Assembly: GCF_003345295.1 (NCBI RefSeq)
Contig: NZ_CP031056.1
Coordinates: forward strand, 310,001-374,000
DNA: 64,000 nucleotides
Origin: Vibrio splendidus
GTDB taxonomy: Bacteria > Pseudomonadota > Gammaproteobacteria > Enterobacterales > Vibrionaceae
Direction: 5' to 3'
A program made the position numbers and the translations under genes. Under the pieces are notes generated by a model. That model was not told the origin of the DNA, ran no database searches, and was given only the letters and a program-made list of their open reading frames with translations. Positions 1 through 9,049 of the stretch are shown piece by piece. How positions within the stretch are numbered: the stretch's first letter is position 1; each line of letters begins with the position of its first letter.

Positions 1-1022
1 TTGGTAAAAATGCCAATAATATTGAAGACTTATGGCAAATGATGATGGTCAATGCTTATTGGCGAAATGGCCCTGTGATCAATAATGCAATTTCCGGTGT
101 TGATATGGCACTGTGGGATATTAAAGCCAAACTAGCGGGTATGCCGTTACATCAATTATTTGGTGGTAAGTCTCGTGATGCTATTCCTGTATACACACAC
201 GCAACTAGCGACACAATGGAAGGTATTTATGAGTTGGTGGAATCTTTCCTAGACAAAGGTTACAAGCATATTCGCTGTCAGCTTGGTTTCTATGGTGGTG
301 TTCCAACCGATTTACATACCACTCAAAATCCGACTGAAGGCTCGTACTACGACCAAGATCAGTACATGGACAATACACTGACAATGTTTAAGTCGCTGAG
401 AGAAAAATACGGTAACCAATTCCATATTCTTCACGATGTTCATGAGCGCCTTTTCCCAAATCAAGCGATACAATTTGCCAAAGAAGTCGAGCAATATAAG
501 CCTTACTTCATTGAAGATATTCTTCCGCCAAACCAAACTGAATGGTTGGATAACATTCGTAGCCAAAGCTCGGTTTCATTGGGTTTAGGGGAGTTGTTTA
601 ACAACCCTGAAGAGTGGAAGTCTTTGATTGCCAACCGCCGTATTGATTTTATTCGTTGCCATGTATCACAAATAGGTGGCATTACACCTGCGCTTAAACT
701 CGGACATTTATGTCAGAACTTTGGTGTTCGTATTGCATGGCACTGTCCGCCAGACATGACGCCAATTGGCGCTGCGGTAAATACGCATTTGAATGTGCAC
801 CTACACAATGCAGCAATTCAAGAGCATGTTGAATACAACGCAAACACACGCAAAGTATTCCCGAATGCCGCAGAGCCTATCAACGGTTATTTGTATGCAT
901 CGGAAGTCGCCGGGATCGGCGTAGAGATGGATCGAGAGGTTGCAGCCGAGTTTCCTGTGATGTACCGCCCTCATGAGTGGACTCAAAGTCGACTACCAGA
1001 TGGCTCAATTCATACGCCATAG
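1..1022 (+). CDS. Enolase-superfamily sugar-acid dehydratase (RspA/mannonate dehydratase type), 3' part
   Basis: The gene is cut by the window edge: the reading frame is open from base 3, so the N-terminal capping domain is largely missing. The visible part holds the barrel domain of the mandelate racemase/RspA group. MALWDIKAK and the LFGG segment are typical of this family. Likely Mg ligands are the Asp of HDVHERL, the Glu of FIEDILP and the Glu of LGELFNN, and WHCPPDM carries the C-terminal catalytic His region. Family members dehydrate D-mannonate, D-gluconate or D-galactonate, but many RspA-like members have little activity, so the substrate is open. A GntR gene faces it, separated by a shared terminator, and may be its regulator. 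Family confidence is high; substrate confidence is low. Confidence 0.85.
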   Translation, partial: GKNANNIEDLWQMMMVNAYWRNGPVINNAISGVDMALWDIKAKLAGMPLHQLFGGKSRDAIPVYTHATSDTMEGIYELVESFLDKGYKHIRCQLGFYGGVPTDLHTTQNPTEGSYYDQDQYMDNTLTMFKSLREKYGNQFHILHDVHERLFPNQAIQFAKEVEQYKPYFIEDILPPNQTEWLDNIRSQSSVSLGLGELFNNPEEWKSLIANRRIDFIRCHVSQIGGITPALKLGHLCQNFGVRIAWHCPPDMTPIGAAVNTHLNVHLHNAAIQEHVEYNANTRKVFPNAAEPINGYLYASEVAGIGVEMDREVAAEFPVMYRPHEWTQSRLPDGSIHTP

Positions 1023-1043
1023 TCTGTTGTTTCAATCAAAATT

Positions 1044-1066
1044 TAGCCGCACTAGCGGCTATTTTT
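1044..1066 (+). terminator. Terminator between convergent dehydratase and GntR genes
   Basis: TAGCCGC, loop ACTA, GCGGCTA, followed by a T-rich run. It lies 22 bases after the dehydratase stop. The TAG stop of the opposing GntR gene (1052-1054) is inside the hairpin. Confidence 0.75.
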
Positions 1067-1765
1067 ATCTCTGAAATTCATGCTCTCGTTGTTAAAAGGC
1101 GTGTGATAAGTGCATTGATAGTTGATGTCGATAATGTCGCTGACGATGAACAATTCGCCAGAGGTAAGGAAGCCACGGTTGGTGATGTTCATTGCCGCGA
1201 CATTCTTCTTACAGCCCAGTAAATCGGCATCATCTTTGGATACGTTGATGGCTTGATAAGTCGTTAGGTAACTGTCGATCTCTAAGCCTTGAGCGAGTGC
1301 GTGTTTTTGAAGCGAACTCTCGATGATGTCTGTGTTCATTTCATGAAAGATACTGACAGGTATTTTTGTTTCTTCAATTTGAACGACTTTATTATTAATT
1401 AACCTAAGACGTTTGATCTTCCAAATATATTCATCATCACGTAAAGAAAATATTTGCTGTTCGTGATTGTTTGGTAACGTCTTATTCAATTGAATCTTGT
1501 TATAAGATATTTCTTCAAAGCTGTTTTCAGTAATCGAGTTATAAACTAGAGGGGTTCCAACCAAAGATGTATTAACAAAGTACCCTGAGCCCACCTTAGA
1601 TGTCACCATGCCAATCGCTTCTAGTTTGGCTAGCGCTTTTCGAATAGTAAATCGAGATAAGCCATATATTTCAGAGAGTTCCCTTTCTGCAGGAAGCTTA
1701 TGATTGATACTGTTTTGGCAGATCTTGCTAACAATATCTTGGACAACTAATTCATATTTTTTCAT
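1052..1765 (-). CDS. GntR-family transcriptional regulator, UTRA domain
   Basis: A 237-residue regulator. Residues 1-70 form a winged helix-turn-helix of GntR type (KLPAERELSEIYGLSRFTIRKALAKLE). The remainder matches a UTRA ligand-binding domain of the HutC/FarR subfamily, which usually senses a sugar, sugar acid or small metabolite. It is convergent with the sugar-acid dehydratase, whose upstream operon is outside the window, so control of that pathway is a reasonable inference. No strong Shine-Dalgarno precedes the ATG. The effector cannot be read from the sequence. Confidence 0.88.
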   Translation of the reverse strand: MKKYELVVQDIVSKICQNSINHKLPAERELSEIYGLSRFTIRKALAKLEAIGMVTSKVGSGYFVNTSLVGTPLVYNSITENSFEEISYNKIQLNKTLPNNHEQQIFSLRDDEYIWKIKRLRLINNKVVQIEETKIPVSIFHEMNTDIIESSLQKHALAQGLEIDSYLTTYQAINVSKDDADLLGCKKNVAAMNITNRGFLTSGELFIVSDIIDINYQCTYHTPFNNESMNFRDKNSR

Positions 1766-1987
1766 TCTAAAAACTTAAAAAAGCACTCATGGTGATTAAA
1801 TTATAGTTAACTAAATCAGATACTCAGCGCATTCCGAACTAGCCGTTAATTCTAACATAGAAGGCCGATTAGATGATGGGATATAGGGTGTTTTGGAGGG
1901 CGAATTTGAGTATTACTTCTGGGTGTGTGACTTCATTCTCTTTCTTGATTAGATAAGCGTTAAGGCGAGGTCACCGACAAGCAGATA

Positions 1988-2017
1988 ATAAAAAAGCACG
2001 CCCAATAGGACGTGCTT
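1988..2017 (-). terminator. Terminator of the M19-family gene
   Basis: On the minus strand, AAGCACG pairs with CGTGCTT across a 10-base loop and is followed by a T run. It sits about 30 bases beyond the stop at 2046. Confidence 0.8.
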
Positions 2018-2045
2018 CGAATGCTTGAGCTTTGTTAGTTGCGAG

Positions 2046-3290
2046 CTACATGGCTAAGTTTTCATTTCTTAACTTGGTTAGTTCTTTTAGGCGTTTTGCA
2101 TACTCTTTTTGGAACTTGTCGGGGTCTGCACCTTCAGAAACTTGAGCGTAAACTCTCATCTTGTTACCGCCATAGATCTTCGCAAGATCATCATTGCTGT
2201 AGCCGCGTTTCCACAGTTCATCGGTGATGGCCGCAAGGATCTTCGCCAATTCACCATTACCTGTCGCGCCTTTGTTGAACGCCTCTATCATGTAGCCGCC
2301 ATCGTCGTACATTTTCGCGTTCTTGGTTGCGAAATCTACCACCATGTCAGTTGAAAACATGTCATCGGTAGCGATACCTACGTGGTCAACGCCGACTAAT
2401 TTTACGTAGTAGTCGATCATATCCGCGGCTTGAACCGGAGAGATATCTTCAGGCCAAACGCCGTCCATCATCCATTCAGTGAAAGTTGGAGCAACGTAGC
2501 CTCCTGATTTGGCTGCGCGTATTGCTTCATCATCAGGAATGGCGCGGTAACAGCCTTTTGGTGTCGCATTCGCTTCGTTTTTGTATAAACCGGCAGGCAC
2601 TGAGTGTGTGTATACAAATGGCACATCAGGGTAGTTTTCTTCCATATAACTCATGGCATCGTTAGCCGTTTTTGAGCCTGTGTGGCTGAGATCTAGAATC
2701 ACCTGATACTCGACCATCGAATCGATAACAGACTCTCCCCAAGATGTTAAGCCGATGTCTCTGCCATTATATGCAGCCAGTTGTCCCGAACCTGTTCTGA
2801 AAATGTCGTTATAAGACAAGATCATGCTTTTTAAGCCCATGTCTTTTAGAATCGCCATTTTGGTCACATCCTCTTCCAAAATAGTGGCGGTTTGGCTGTT
2901 CCAAAGTACGGCAGTTTTGCCTTCGGTGTGCGCTTTCTCAATGTCATTATTGGAATGCGCGATGATGAAATTGTCAGGTTGTTTTGCCATCGCAGAGCGG
3001 TGTTTATGATGGTGAAACAAGAAGTCATCAAAGTTGTGATCAGCAGCAGTAATGGTGTATTCATGCCCTGTGATACCTGCATCACGAGCATCTTGGAAGT
3101 AATCCAACAGTTGTTGCTCGTCCTGCCAACCTGCACCGTAAGGGCTCGCGAGCATACCAATGACAATGGTGTCTTGAACAAATGTTTTAGCCTTGTCCGA
3201 TGCAGGCCAAGTTTTACTCTCAACACTTGCCTGTGCAACACCAACACTCATTGCAATGCTTGCTGCTACTAACGTTATCTTTTTAAACAT
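2046..3290 (-). CDS. Exported renal-dipeptidase-like (peptidase M19) protein with an altered metal site
   Basis: 414 residues. Residues 1-21 are a Sec signal peptide ending AQA. The rest has the M19 membrane-dipeptidase fold signature: DLSH at 200-203, THS at 228-230 and the late GVDHVGIATDD segment (300-310). The usual N-terminal HxD metal motif (DGHND in active enzymes) is replaced by TIVIGMLASP (41-50), and the bridging Glu expected after strand 3 is not apparent (WNSQTAT, 130-136). Two His ligands of one zinc site appear retained and the other site appears lost. It may hydrolyse something other than dipeptides, or bind a single metal. It is monocistronic with its own terminator. The metal-site reading is inference from memory of the family. 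Confidence 0.8.
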   Translation of the reverse strand: MFKKITLVAASIAMSVGVAQASVESKTWPASDKAKTFVQDTIVIGMLASPYGAGWQDEQQLLDYFQDARDAGITGHEYTITAADHNFDDFLFHHHKHRSAMAKQPDNFIIAHSNNDIEKAHTEGKTAVLWNSQTATILEEDVTKMAILKDMGLKSMILSYNDIFRTGSGQLAAYNGRDIGLTSWGESVIDSMVEYQVILDLSHTGSKTANDAMSYMEENYPDVPFVYTHSVPAGLYKNEANATPKGCYRAIPDDEAIRAAKSGGYVAPTFTEWMMDGVWPEDISPVQAADMIDYYVKLVGVDHVGIATDDMFSTDMVVDFATKNAKMYDDGGYMIEAFNKGATGNGELAKILAAITDELWKRGYSNDDLAKIYGGNKMRVYAQVSEGADPDKFQKEYAKRLKELTKLRNENLAM

Positions 3291-3616
3291 GAAAACCTCT
3301 CAATTACTGGCTTAAGTCCATTTATATTTATGCCTAGATTTAATAGTAGACCCTGACGGTATCGTTGAGTTATTTAAAATTGATAACCCTGTCATACTTT
3401 GTAATCAAAGCGTTACGTCCTGAATTGTGATTTCGCCTTAATGCTAAAAACTTAAAGCGCCTCTTGTTAACTTGAGGTAATAGTAGCTAAGCTAGAAAAG
3501 TAAAATGTGCATTTTGTGCCACTGAACTTAGACTGTGTTGATGTAGAAATTGATGTCGATATTGGGTTGAGTTTTGGGTTTGACCTATTTGAACAAGACA
3601 AAGGAATCGTGAACTG
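3291..3616. other. Divergent intergenic region, no gene seen
   Basis: 326 bases between the M19 gene (minus) and the AraC gene (plus). It must carry both promoters. I found no convincing palindrome, RNA or small ORF. Confidence 0.5.
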
Positions 3617-4552
3617 ATGCTTGAATTACCATTGATTGCGAAGAGTGTTGTGAGTCATTTCCAGCAGTGCGTGCGAGAAGATAAGTCATTAGCTCCATAT
3701 CATGCCGCGATAGAAGTGCTCGCAGTTCAAGTGAGCGTGCCGTTCTCAATGGATACTTCAGCTGCTCAATATGTCTCGTTTAATGTGTTTACTCATTTCT
3801 TAGAGGGTTTGAGGACGGTATTACCATCTGAAGTGTTTGTTTCTGCGTTATTAGGCAGTGCTGAACGAGCTGTTTTCGAACTCGCTTTTCCCCACCTTTC
3901 AGCTCAAGATTTTCTGTCTCTTTTTCCGTTTGAACAATGGTCAGTCGAATCGTCTTCACAGTCATTAAAGCTTTCATTTCTAGTATCTAATAGCTCGCTC
4001 AATGGTATTGAAGCCGAGCTGTTTTTGATCGTTTATAGCCACGCCTACTTTAAATCTCAGCAGATTGATATTGATAAGCCAATTCGCTACGACTTAGTTT
4101 CAGTGTCGGCGAGTGCGTTAAGTGAGTTGAGAATACAAACGGAAACACCACAGTACCTAGGTCAAAATGAGACGTGCATTTCGTATAACCCCTTAGATCG
4201 AGATTGTTCAATTAAAGCGTTGGCAATGACAACGACCTCAACCTTCAAGGTGACACAAGCATTACTTCCTTATATCGGCCGAGTAGACGTAGATCTGGTG
4301 ATGTTTGGTCAGATTAACCGAATGGGTAAGCGCACAATCCAAAGGGCGCTTAGTGAAGAGGGTGCGACCTTTCGAAGCATAAAAGAGGCTCTGTCTTTTG
4401 AATTCGCCAAGCGCGTTATGACTGAGCAAGATTATTCGATCTCAGATATTGCGCTTCACTTGGGATACGCAGATGCCTCCCAATTTATAAGATCGTTTAA
4501 GCGAGTCAATGGGATTACACCTTATCAATGGAAGAAAGGCCATGTTAAGTGA
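3617..4552 (+). CDS. AraC-family transcriptional regulator
   Basis: 311 residues. The C-terminal ~100 residues contain the double helix-turn-helix of the AraC/XylS family (MGKRTIQRALSEEGATFRSI, then ISDIALHLGYADASQFIRSF and a closing NGITPYQWKK). The N-terminal ~190 residues resemble the arabinose-binding-like or OruR/ArgR type of sensing domain, without recognisable ligand residues. It is divergent from the exported M19 protein, a common arrangement for a regulator and its target. The ATG at 3617 follows an AAGGAA motif. Confidence 0.88.
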   Translation: MLELPLIAKSVVSHFQQCVREDKSLAPYHAAIEVLAVQVSVPFSMDTSAAQYVSFNVFTHFLEGLRTVLPSEVFVSALLGSAERAVFELAFPHLSAQDFLSLFPFEQWSVESSSQSLKLSFLVSNSSLNGIEAELFLIVYSHAYFKSQQIDIDKPIRYDLVSVSASALSELRIQTETPQYLGQNETCISYNPLDRDCSIKALAMTTTSTFKVTQALLPYIGRVDVDLVMFGQINRMGKRTIQRALSEEGATFRSIKEALSFEFAKRVMTEQDYSISDIALHLGYADASQFIRSFKRVNGITPYQWKKGHVK

Positions 4553-4568
4553 TAAATATGGCCTTCTT
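4536..4568. terminator. Bidirectional terminator between AraC and acetyltransferase genes
   Basis: AAGGCCAT and ATGGCCTT arms with flanking A-rich and T-rich ends overlap the 3' end of the AraC gene and can serve both convergent genes. Confidence 0.6.
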
Positions 4569-4589
4569 TAGATTTAGATTATAGCTGAA

Positions 4590-5156
4590 CTAGTCGCTTT
4601 GTTGCTCGGTATTCAAATGTCGAATCAACTTGGCTGGCGTACCACCGTATAAGCAGTCTGGTGGCACATCACTATTGACCACAGAGTTAGCTGCGATAAC
4701 AGAGCGAGCACCAATCGTCACGCCTTGGTTAATCACCGAGTTTCCGCCAATCCAGACATCATCTTCGACTGTAATAGGTAGACAAAACGTTTCCCACTTA
4801 CGGCGACTGAGGTGATCCAATGAGTGAGAGGCTGTGTAAAATTGAGCACTTGGCCCCACCAATACATTGTTACCAATTCTGATGTTGGCGCCGTCAAGCA
4901 TGACAACGTTCATGTTGATAAAGGTGTTGTCACCGATCTCAATGGTTTTACCAAACTCGCAATGAAAAGGAGGTCGGACAACGCTGCTGCCTACTTTACC
5001 AAATAGATTAGCTTGAAGGCTTGGCTGCTGAGTATCGTCTGAACATTGATTGAAGTCTGACAGAGCCTTGCTCGCGTGAGTACGCATGTGGTCTATCTCA
5101 TGGTCTGCGCCATCAAAAATTTCGCCGGATAGCATTTTCTGGAGTTCTGTTTTCAT
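4590..5156 (-). CDS. Sugar O-acetyltransferase of the Maa/NodL/LacA left-handed beta-helix family
   Basis: 188 residues from the ATG at 5156. An N-terminal Mac cap (KTELQKMLSGEIFD, a variant of the MxxGExY opening) is followed by hexapeptide repeats (IGNNVLVGPSAQFYTASHSL, VWIGGNSVINQGVTIGARSV) and the Ala/Pro-rich end PPDCLYGGTPAKLIR. The His of TASHSLD is the likely catalytic base. The family moves an acetyl group from acetyl-CoA to a sugar hydroxyl in the cytoplasm. A longer frame reaches 5291 but runs through the add terminator (5209-5239), so the downstream ATG is preferred. The acceptor sugar is unknown. A related copy lies at 38.0 kb. Confidence 0.85.
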   Translation of the reverse strand: MKTELQKMLSGEIFDGADHEIDHMRTHASKALSDFNQCSDDTQQPSLQANLFGKVGSSVVRPPFHCEFGKTIEIGDNTFINMNVVMLDGANIRIGNNVLVGPSAQFYTASHSLDHLSRRKWETFCLPITVEDDVWIGGNSVINQGVTIGARSVIAANSVVNSDVPPDCLYGGTPAKLIRHLNTEQQSD

Positions 5157-5208
5157 TGTTTGCATCTCACTAGTCAACATGGGCATTAGAATACGGAGAT
5201 ACAGACAT

Positions 5209-5239
5209 AAAAAAAGAGAAAAGCCTAAGCCTTTCTCTT
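5209..5239 (-). terminator. Terminator of add
   Basis: On the minus strand an 11-bp stem (one G-U pair) with loop TTAG is followed by seven T. It lies about 70 bases after the add stop, directly upstream of the acetyltransferase start. Confidence 0.88.
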
Positions 5240-5309
5240 CCTGTTTTGTGCCTTTAAGCATTAATGCTAAGTGAGCCCAGCTATTCAGCAAAAGGCGCGC
5301 TTTGTTAAA

Positions 5310-6308
5310 TTAGATTTGCTCAACAAAACCCATTAGGTGTTGTTTCACTTCGTCTGAAGCAAAAGCGCTCTCCACAGAGTATTTGTAGATCTCTGCGTAG
5401 TCTTCTTTTGTTAGACCGAAAGTTTCACACACACGCTTCACTTCGTTGGTCATAGTGGTGTTCGACACAGTGCGGTTATCTGTGTTGATAGTGACAACGA
5501 TGCCGTCTTTCTTGAATTCAGCAATTGGGTGGTCGCTAAATTTGTGAATACATTTGGTTTGAACGTTACTTGTTGGGCAAGTTTCAAGCGCAACCTGCTT
5601 CTCTTTAACGATGTTGTATGCGTCTTCGTTACCTTGGATGTGAACACCGTGGCCGATACGCTCAGCATCAAGCATTGTCACTGCATCGTAAACGTTTTGA
5701 CCATGCCATTGCTCACCAGCGTGCACGGTAATGCGGTAGCCTTTTTCAAGAGCGTATTGCGTGTATTCTGGGAATTCAGCACAGAAGCCTGGCTTTTCAC
5801 CGCCAGCGATATCAAACGCCACAACACCTTTACCTAGGTAAGGGTGGCCTGCGTCGATTACGTCTTTGATAGAGTCTTTAGGGAACATACGAAGTACAGA
5901 CATGATGTAGTTGCCCTTGATGTCGTATTTCTCTTCAGCGCGTTTCATGCCTTTTACTGCACTTGCAATGATCGTATCAAGAGACAGACCTTTGTTTACG
6001 TGCAGGATTGGTGCAAAACGAACTTCTAGGTACTTAACATTTTCTAGTGCAGCGTCTTCGTAAAGCTCGAAAGAGATACGTTCAATCGCTTCTTCAGTCT
6101 GCATCACTTGCAGTGGCAAGCTGAAACAAGCCAGGTACTCATCTAAGTTTTTGCAATCTTCTGGCACTGTTAGAGATTGAACAACCGCATCGCGATCTTC
6201 AGGCAGTTCGATTCCGTACTGTTTCGCCAGATCAATAATGGTGTCTGGACGAACACTTCCGTCTAGGTGGCAGTGCAAATCAATCTTAGGGAGTGCTAGA
6301 AAATTCAT
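5310..6308 (-). CDS. add: Adenosine deaminase
   Basis: 332 residues, the usual bacterial length. It converts adenosine or deoxyadenosine to the inosine form in purine salvage. Zinc ligands are visible: HCHLDGS at residues 12-18, the central HAGE motif and the late NTDNRTVSNT segment in place of the common NTDDP. The ATG at 6308 follows an AAGGAAT ribosome-binding site. It is divergent from a LysR regulator and has its own terminator. I looked for the adenine riboswitch known from some Vibrio add leaders. The 127-base upstream region does not show its conserved core, so control is more likely by the LysR protein or another factor. Confidence 0.95.
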   Translation of the reverse strand: MNFLALPKIDLHCHLDGSVRPDTIIDLAKQYGIELPEDRDAVVQSLTVPEDCKNLDEYLACFSLPLQVMQTEEAIERISFELYEDAALENVKYLEVRFAPILHVNKGLSLDTIIASAVKGMKRAEEKYDIKGNYIMSVLRMFPKDSIKDVIDAGHPYLGKGVVAFDIAGGEKPGFCAEFPEYTQYALEKGYRITVHAGEQWHGQNVYDAVTMLDAERIGHGVHIQGNEDAYNIVKEKQVALETCPTSNVQTKCIHKFSDHPIAEFKKDGIVVTINTDNRTVSNTTMTNEVKRVCETFGLTKEDYAEIYKYSVESAFASDEVKQHLMGFVEQI

Positions 6309-6435
6309 GAGTATTCCTTAGGTCTATTATTTTTTTGAGTTATTAACTCATAGGTTACATGGGCTTAAATTAACAAGTTTGTGATATGATTTAAAGTGAC
6401 ATAAAGTCATCATTAATCTGAATCTAAGGAATATC

Positions 6436-7383
6436 ATGGTAGATGTTAAGAGCTTACTCAAATGTGATATGAATTTACTGCTATGTTTACACGTGTTGCT
6501 TGAAGAGCGCAGCGTGAGCAAAACGGCAGAGCGATTGTTCCTTAGTCAGTCAGCGGTGAGTAAGCAACTCACTAAGCTGCGCTCTCTGTTTGATGACCCT
6601 TTGTTTGAACGTGAGTCAAAAGGTCTGTTTCCAACTCCGAAAGCCACCTCTTTAGCGCCTAAGATCCATCAGATCCTTCTGCAAGTTGAACAGCTAACCG
6701 TGCCAGACATTTTTGAGCCGAAAGACAGTGAACGTACTTTTAATATCGATCTTGTCGAAACCGCATATACCGCTATTTACCCTAAATTCATGCCTAACGC
6801 GTTGGCAGATGCACCTCACATTACGGTAAACAGCACTACTTGGAGTAGCGAAACCTTTAAACGTTTACTTAAGCGTGAGGTTGATTTTGGGATAGGAATT
6901 TTTGAGCTCGATGAAAGGGCGAGTACCCACATTCAAAACATCCCTGCTGAGCTGAACTATGTTGAGTTGCTGCAAGATTACTCTGTGTGTTTGATGCGAA
7001 ATGATCATCCAGTGCTTCAAGAAGAGTGGAATCTGCAAGCCTTCCTAAAATATCGTCATATTCAGTTAGTGACCGGTGGTGTTGGCGACTGGCTACTACT
7101 TGAAATTTTGCAGGCCAAACAGCTCCAAATCAATAAAGCCGCCAATGTGTCGGACATCACCAGCGCAGTAAAACTGTGTAAACAAAGCGATTTGCTGATG
7201 TGTTATCCGTACAACTCGGTTCGTGACTATATTGAGAGTGGTGAACTGGTGATGAAGCCGATTCCTATTGAGTTAGTTCCCGGTGGCTTGTTTCTGCTTT
7301 GGCACCGTTACTTTGACTCTGAACCAAGTCACAAATGGCTTCGAGACCTCATAGTCAATAAGACCCAAGATACCCAGATGTGA
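6436..7383 (+). CDS. LysR-family transcriptional regulator
   Basis: 315 residues. The N-terminal helix-turn-helix is clear (LLEERSVSKTAERLFLSQSAVSKQLTKLRSLF is split by the turn near residues 24-50), followed by a substrate-binding domain of periplasmic-binding type. It is divergent from add with about 127 bases between them, so it could regulate add, itself, or the glutathione-synthetase-like gene 100 bases downstream on the same strand. A ribosome-binding site (AAGGAA) precedes the ATG. Confidence 0.9.
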   Translation: MVDVKSLLKCDMNLLLCLHVLLEERSVSKTAERLFLSQSAVSKQLTKLRSLFDDPLFERESKGLFPTPKATSLAPKIHQILLQVEQLTVPDIFEPKDSERTFNIDLVETAYTAIYPKFMPNALADAPHITVNSTTWSSETFKRLLKREVDFGIGIFELDERASTHIQNIPAELNYVELLQDYSVCLMRNDHPVLQEEWNLQAFLKYRHIQLVTGGVGDWLLLEILQAKQLQINKAANVSDITSAVKLCKQSDLLMCYPYNSVRDYIESGELVMKPIPIELVPGGLFLLWHRYFDSEPSHKWLRDLIVNKTQDTQM

Positions 7384-7486
7384 ATCATTAACTAGAACAC
7401 TCAAAGAAATGAAATATTATTCGTCTTTCTAGAATGGGCATCGTCTTAGTAGAGTGCTTAATCTGAGTTAATAGTGAGAAACCAAA

Positions 7487-8962
7487 ATGAATCCAATGCT
7501 AACGTCATTGATTCCGCAACAAATTATTGAAGACGCGTGTGAGTGGGCAATCATGCACGGTGTCGCTTTTCGTCAGTCTGACAATACCGCGAGGCATTGT
7601 CCTTTCAGTATTGCGCCGATGACAATGGAGCGCGAGGTTTATGATCACTTGCGCCGAGTCACTCCGCTTATCACTAAGTTGATCAGTAACGTGTCGGAAG
7701 ATCATGATTTTTTACAGTCATCATTGAGCGATATGGCTAAGGCTGACCCGTTTTTTGGTCGTTTGATGGAGCTGCACTTACAAGCGCATGGCAGTGCTGA
7801 TGAACGCTTGAATCCTGCTCGTCAGCCACTGTTGTTAATGCGCACTGATTTCATGGATGACCGTCAACACGGTGCAAAAGTGATTGAGTTTAATGGTATT
7901 GCGGCAGGCATGGCTCCGTTTGGCCAGAAAGCGACAGAGTTTCATGCCTATATGCAAAATCAATGGCCTGAAACTTACCAAAAATGGTTGGAAGATAAAT
8001 CGGCGACTTCGGCAGGAAACCAAGGTCTTGAACAGCTGGCTTTCGGTATTGCGACTTCTGCGAGAAAGGTGAGAGCGGACTTCAATTGTTCAGACAAAAA
8101 TGCTCCTGAAAAACCAACATTTTTGATGGTGGTGCAGAAGAATGAAGACAATGTGTATGACCAACACTTACTAGAAGTGGAACTGCAGAAGCAGGGTATT
8201 CGCACGGTTCGACGTACCTTTGAGCAGCTCAGCTCTCAGCTTTCTTCAGGCGATAACAAGCGTTTATTGCTCGAAGGCATTGGCGCTATTGATGTGGTGT
8301 ATCTGCGCGCCGGCTATCAGTATTCTGACTATTGGGCTCCAGAGCTAAACGAATCTATTTGTTGTCATACGCTTAGCCAAACTCGCTTGTTCATCGAGCA
8401 GCACCATGTGGCAATGAATGCGACGATAAGCCAACAACTCGCCACCAGTAAAACCATGCAAATGTTGCTGACCATGATGTCTGCGTCAGAATACGCACGT
8501 TGGGGTTTAACCCTAGAAGAGGCTGAATTGGTGAAGAGTGTATTGGCGGACATGAAACCAATCACCAGTGAATCGATTGAATGGTTTAACACGCAAGCCG
8601 ACAAGCAAGAGTGGGTGCTGAAAAACCAAGGCGAGGGCGGTGGCCATTGTGTCTTTGGTGACGATATCAGTGAAAAACTGAGCCAACTTAAACCAGAAGA
8701 ATACGATGCATGGGCATTGATGCAACGCTTGTACCCACATGAACGAGACGTACCTACCATTGCAGTTCGTGACACTCAGCAAACGCTAGTGACAGACTTA
8801 GTCAGCGAAGTCGGCCTATTCACCGCTTACTACCAAGGTAAGCCAGTTACCGAATTAGACGGCTACGCGGGCTACTTAATCCGCAGCAAACCAGCCAGTG
8901 AAAACGAAGGCGGGATCCACAGCGGAAAAGGTATTCTCGATTCATTGGTGTTGATTGATTAA
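7487..8962 (+). CDS. Eukaryotic-type glutathione synthetase homologue (ATP-grasp)
   Basis: 491 residues. It matches the eukaryotic GSS family, not bacterial GshB: LLLMRTDFMDD (116-125), VIEFNGIAAG (132-141), VVYLRAGYQYSDYW (270-283), the Gly-rich nucleotide loop VLKNQGEGGGHCVFGDD (377-393), and a C-terminal ELDGYAGYLIRSKPASE-to-GILDSLVLID block corresponding to the eukaryotic lid and substrate loop. The family joins gamma-glutamylcysteine to glycine using ATP. Vibrios normally have gshB elsewhere, so this copy may be redundant or make a related peptide. It is preceded by a LysR gene and ended by a strong terminator. Family assignment is strong from motif order; substrate is inferred. Confidence 0.82.
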   Translation: MNPMLTSLIPQQIIEDACEWAIMHGVAFRQSDNTARHCPFSIAPMTMEREVYDHLRRVTPLITKLISNVSEDHDFLQSSLSDMAKADPFFGRLMELHLQAHGSADERLNPARQPLLLMRTDFMDDRQHGAKVIEFNGIAAGMAPFGQKATEFHAYMQNQWPETYQKWLEDKSATSAGNQGLEQLAFGIATSARKVRADFNCSDKNAPEKPTFLMVVQKNEDNVYDQHLLEVELQKQGIRTVRRTFEQLSSQLSSGDNKRLLLEGIGAIDVVYLRAGYQYSDYWAPELNESICCHTLSQTRLFIEQHHVAMNATISQQLATSKTMQMLLTMMSASEYARWGLTLEEAELVKSVLADMKPITSESIEWFNTQADKQEWVLKNQGEGGGHCVFGDDISEKLSQLKPEEYDAWALMQRLYPHERDVPTIAVRDTQQTLVTDLVSEVGLFTAYYQGKPVTELDGYAGYLIRSKPASENEGGIHSGKGILDSLVLID

Positions 8963-8978
8963 CCCAAGATATCGAACA

Positions 8979-9007
8979 AAAACCAGAACCCACGTTCTGG
9001 TTTTTTT
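8979..9007 (+). terminator. Terminator of the glutathione-synthetase-like gene
   Basis: AAAACCAGAAC, loop CCAC, GTTCTGGTTTT, then more T. It starts 16 bases after the stop codon. Confidence 0.92.
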
Positions 9008-9049
9008 GTATTTGTCATCCGCAAAGTCAATGCGTGGGTACAAAAAGAA

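Noticed and set aside
5157..5291. N-terminal extension of the acetyltransferase
   Set aside because: It would translate through the add terminator and has no family similarity.
6309..6435. Adenine riboswitch in the add leader
   Set aside because: Some Vibrio add genes have one, but the conserved core and loop sequences are not in this 127-base region.
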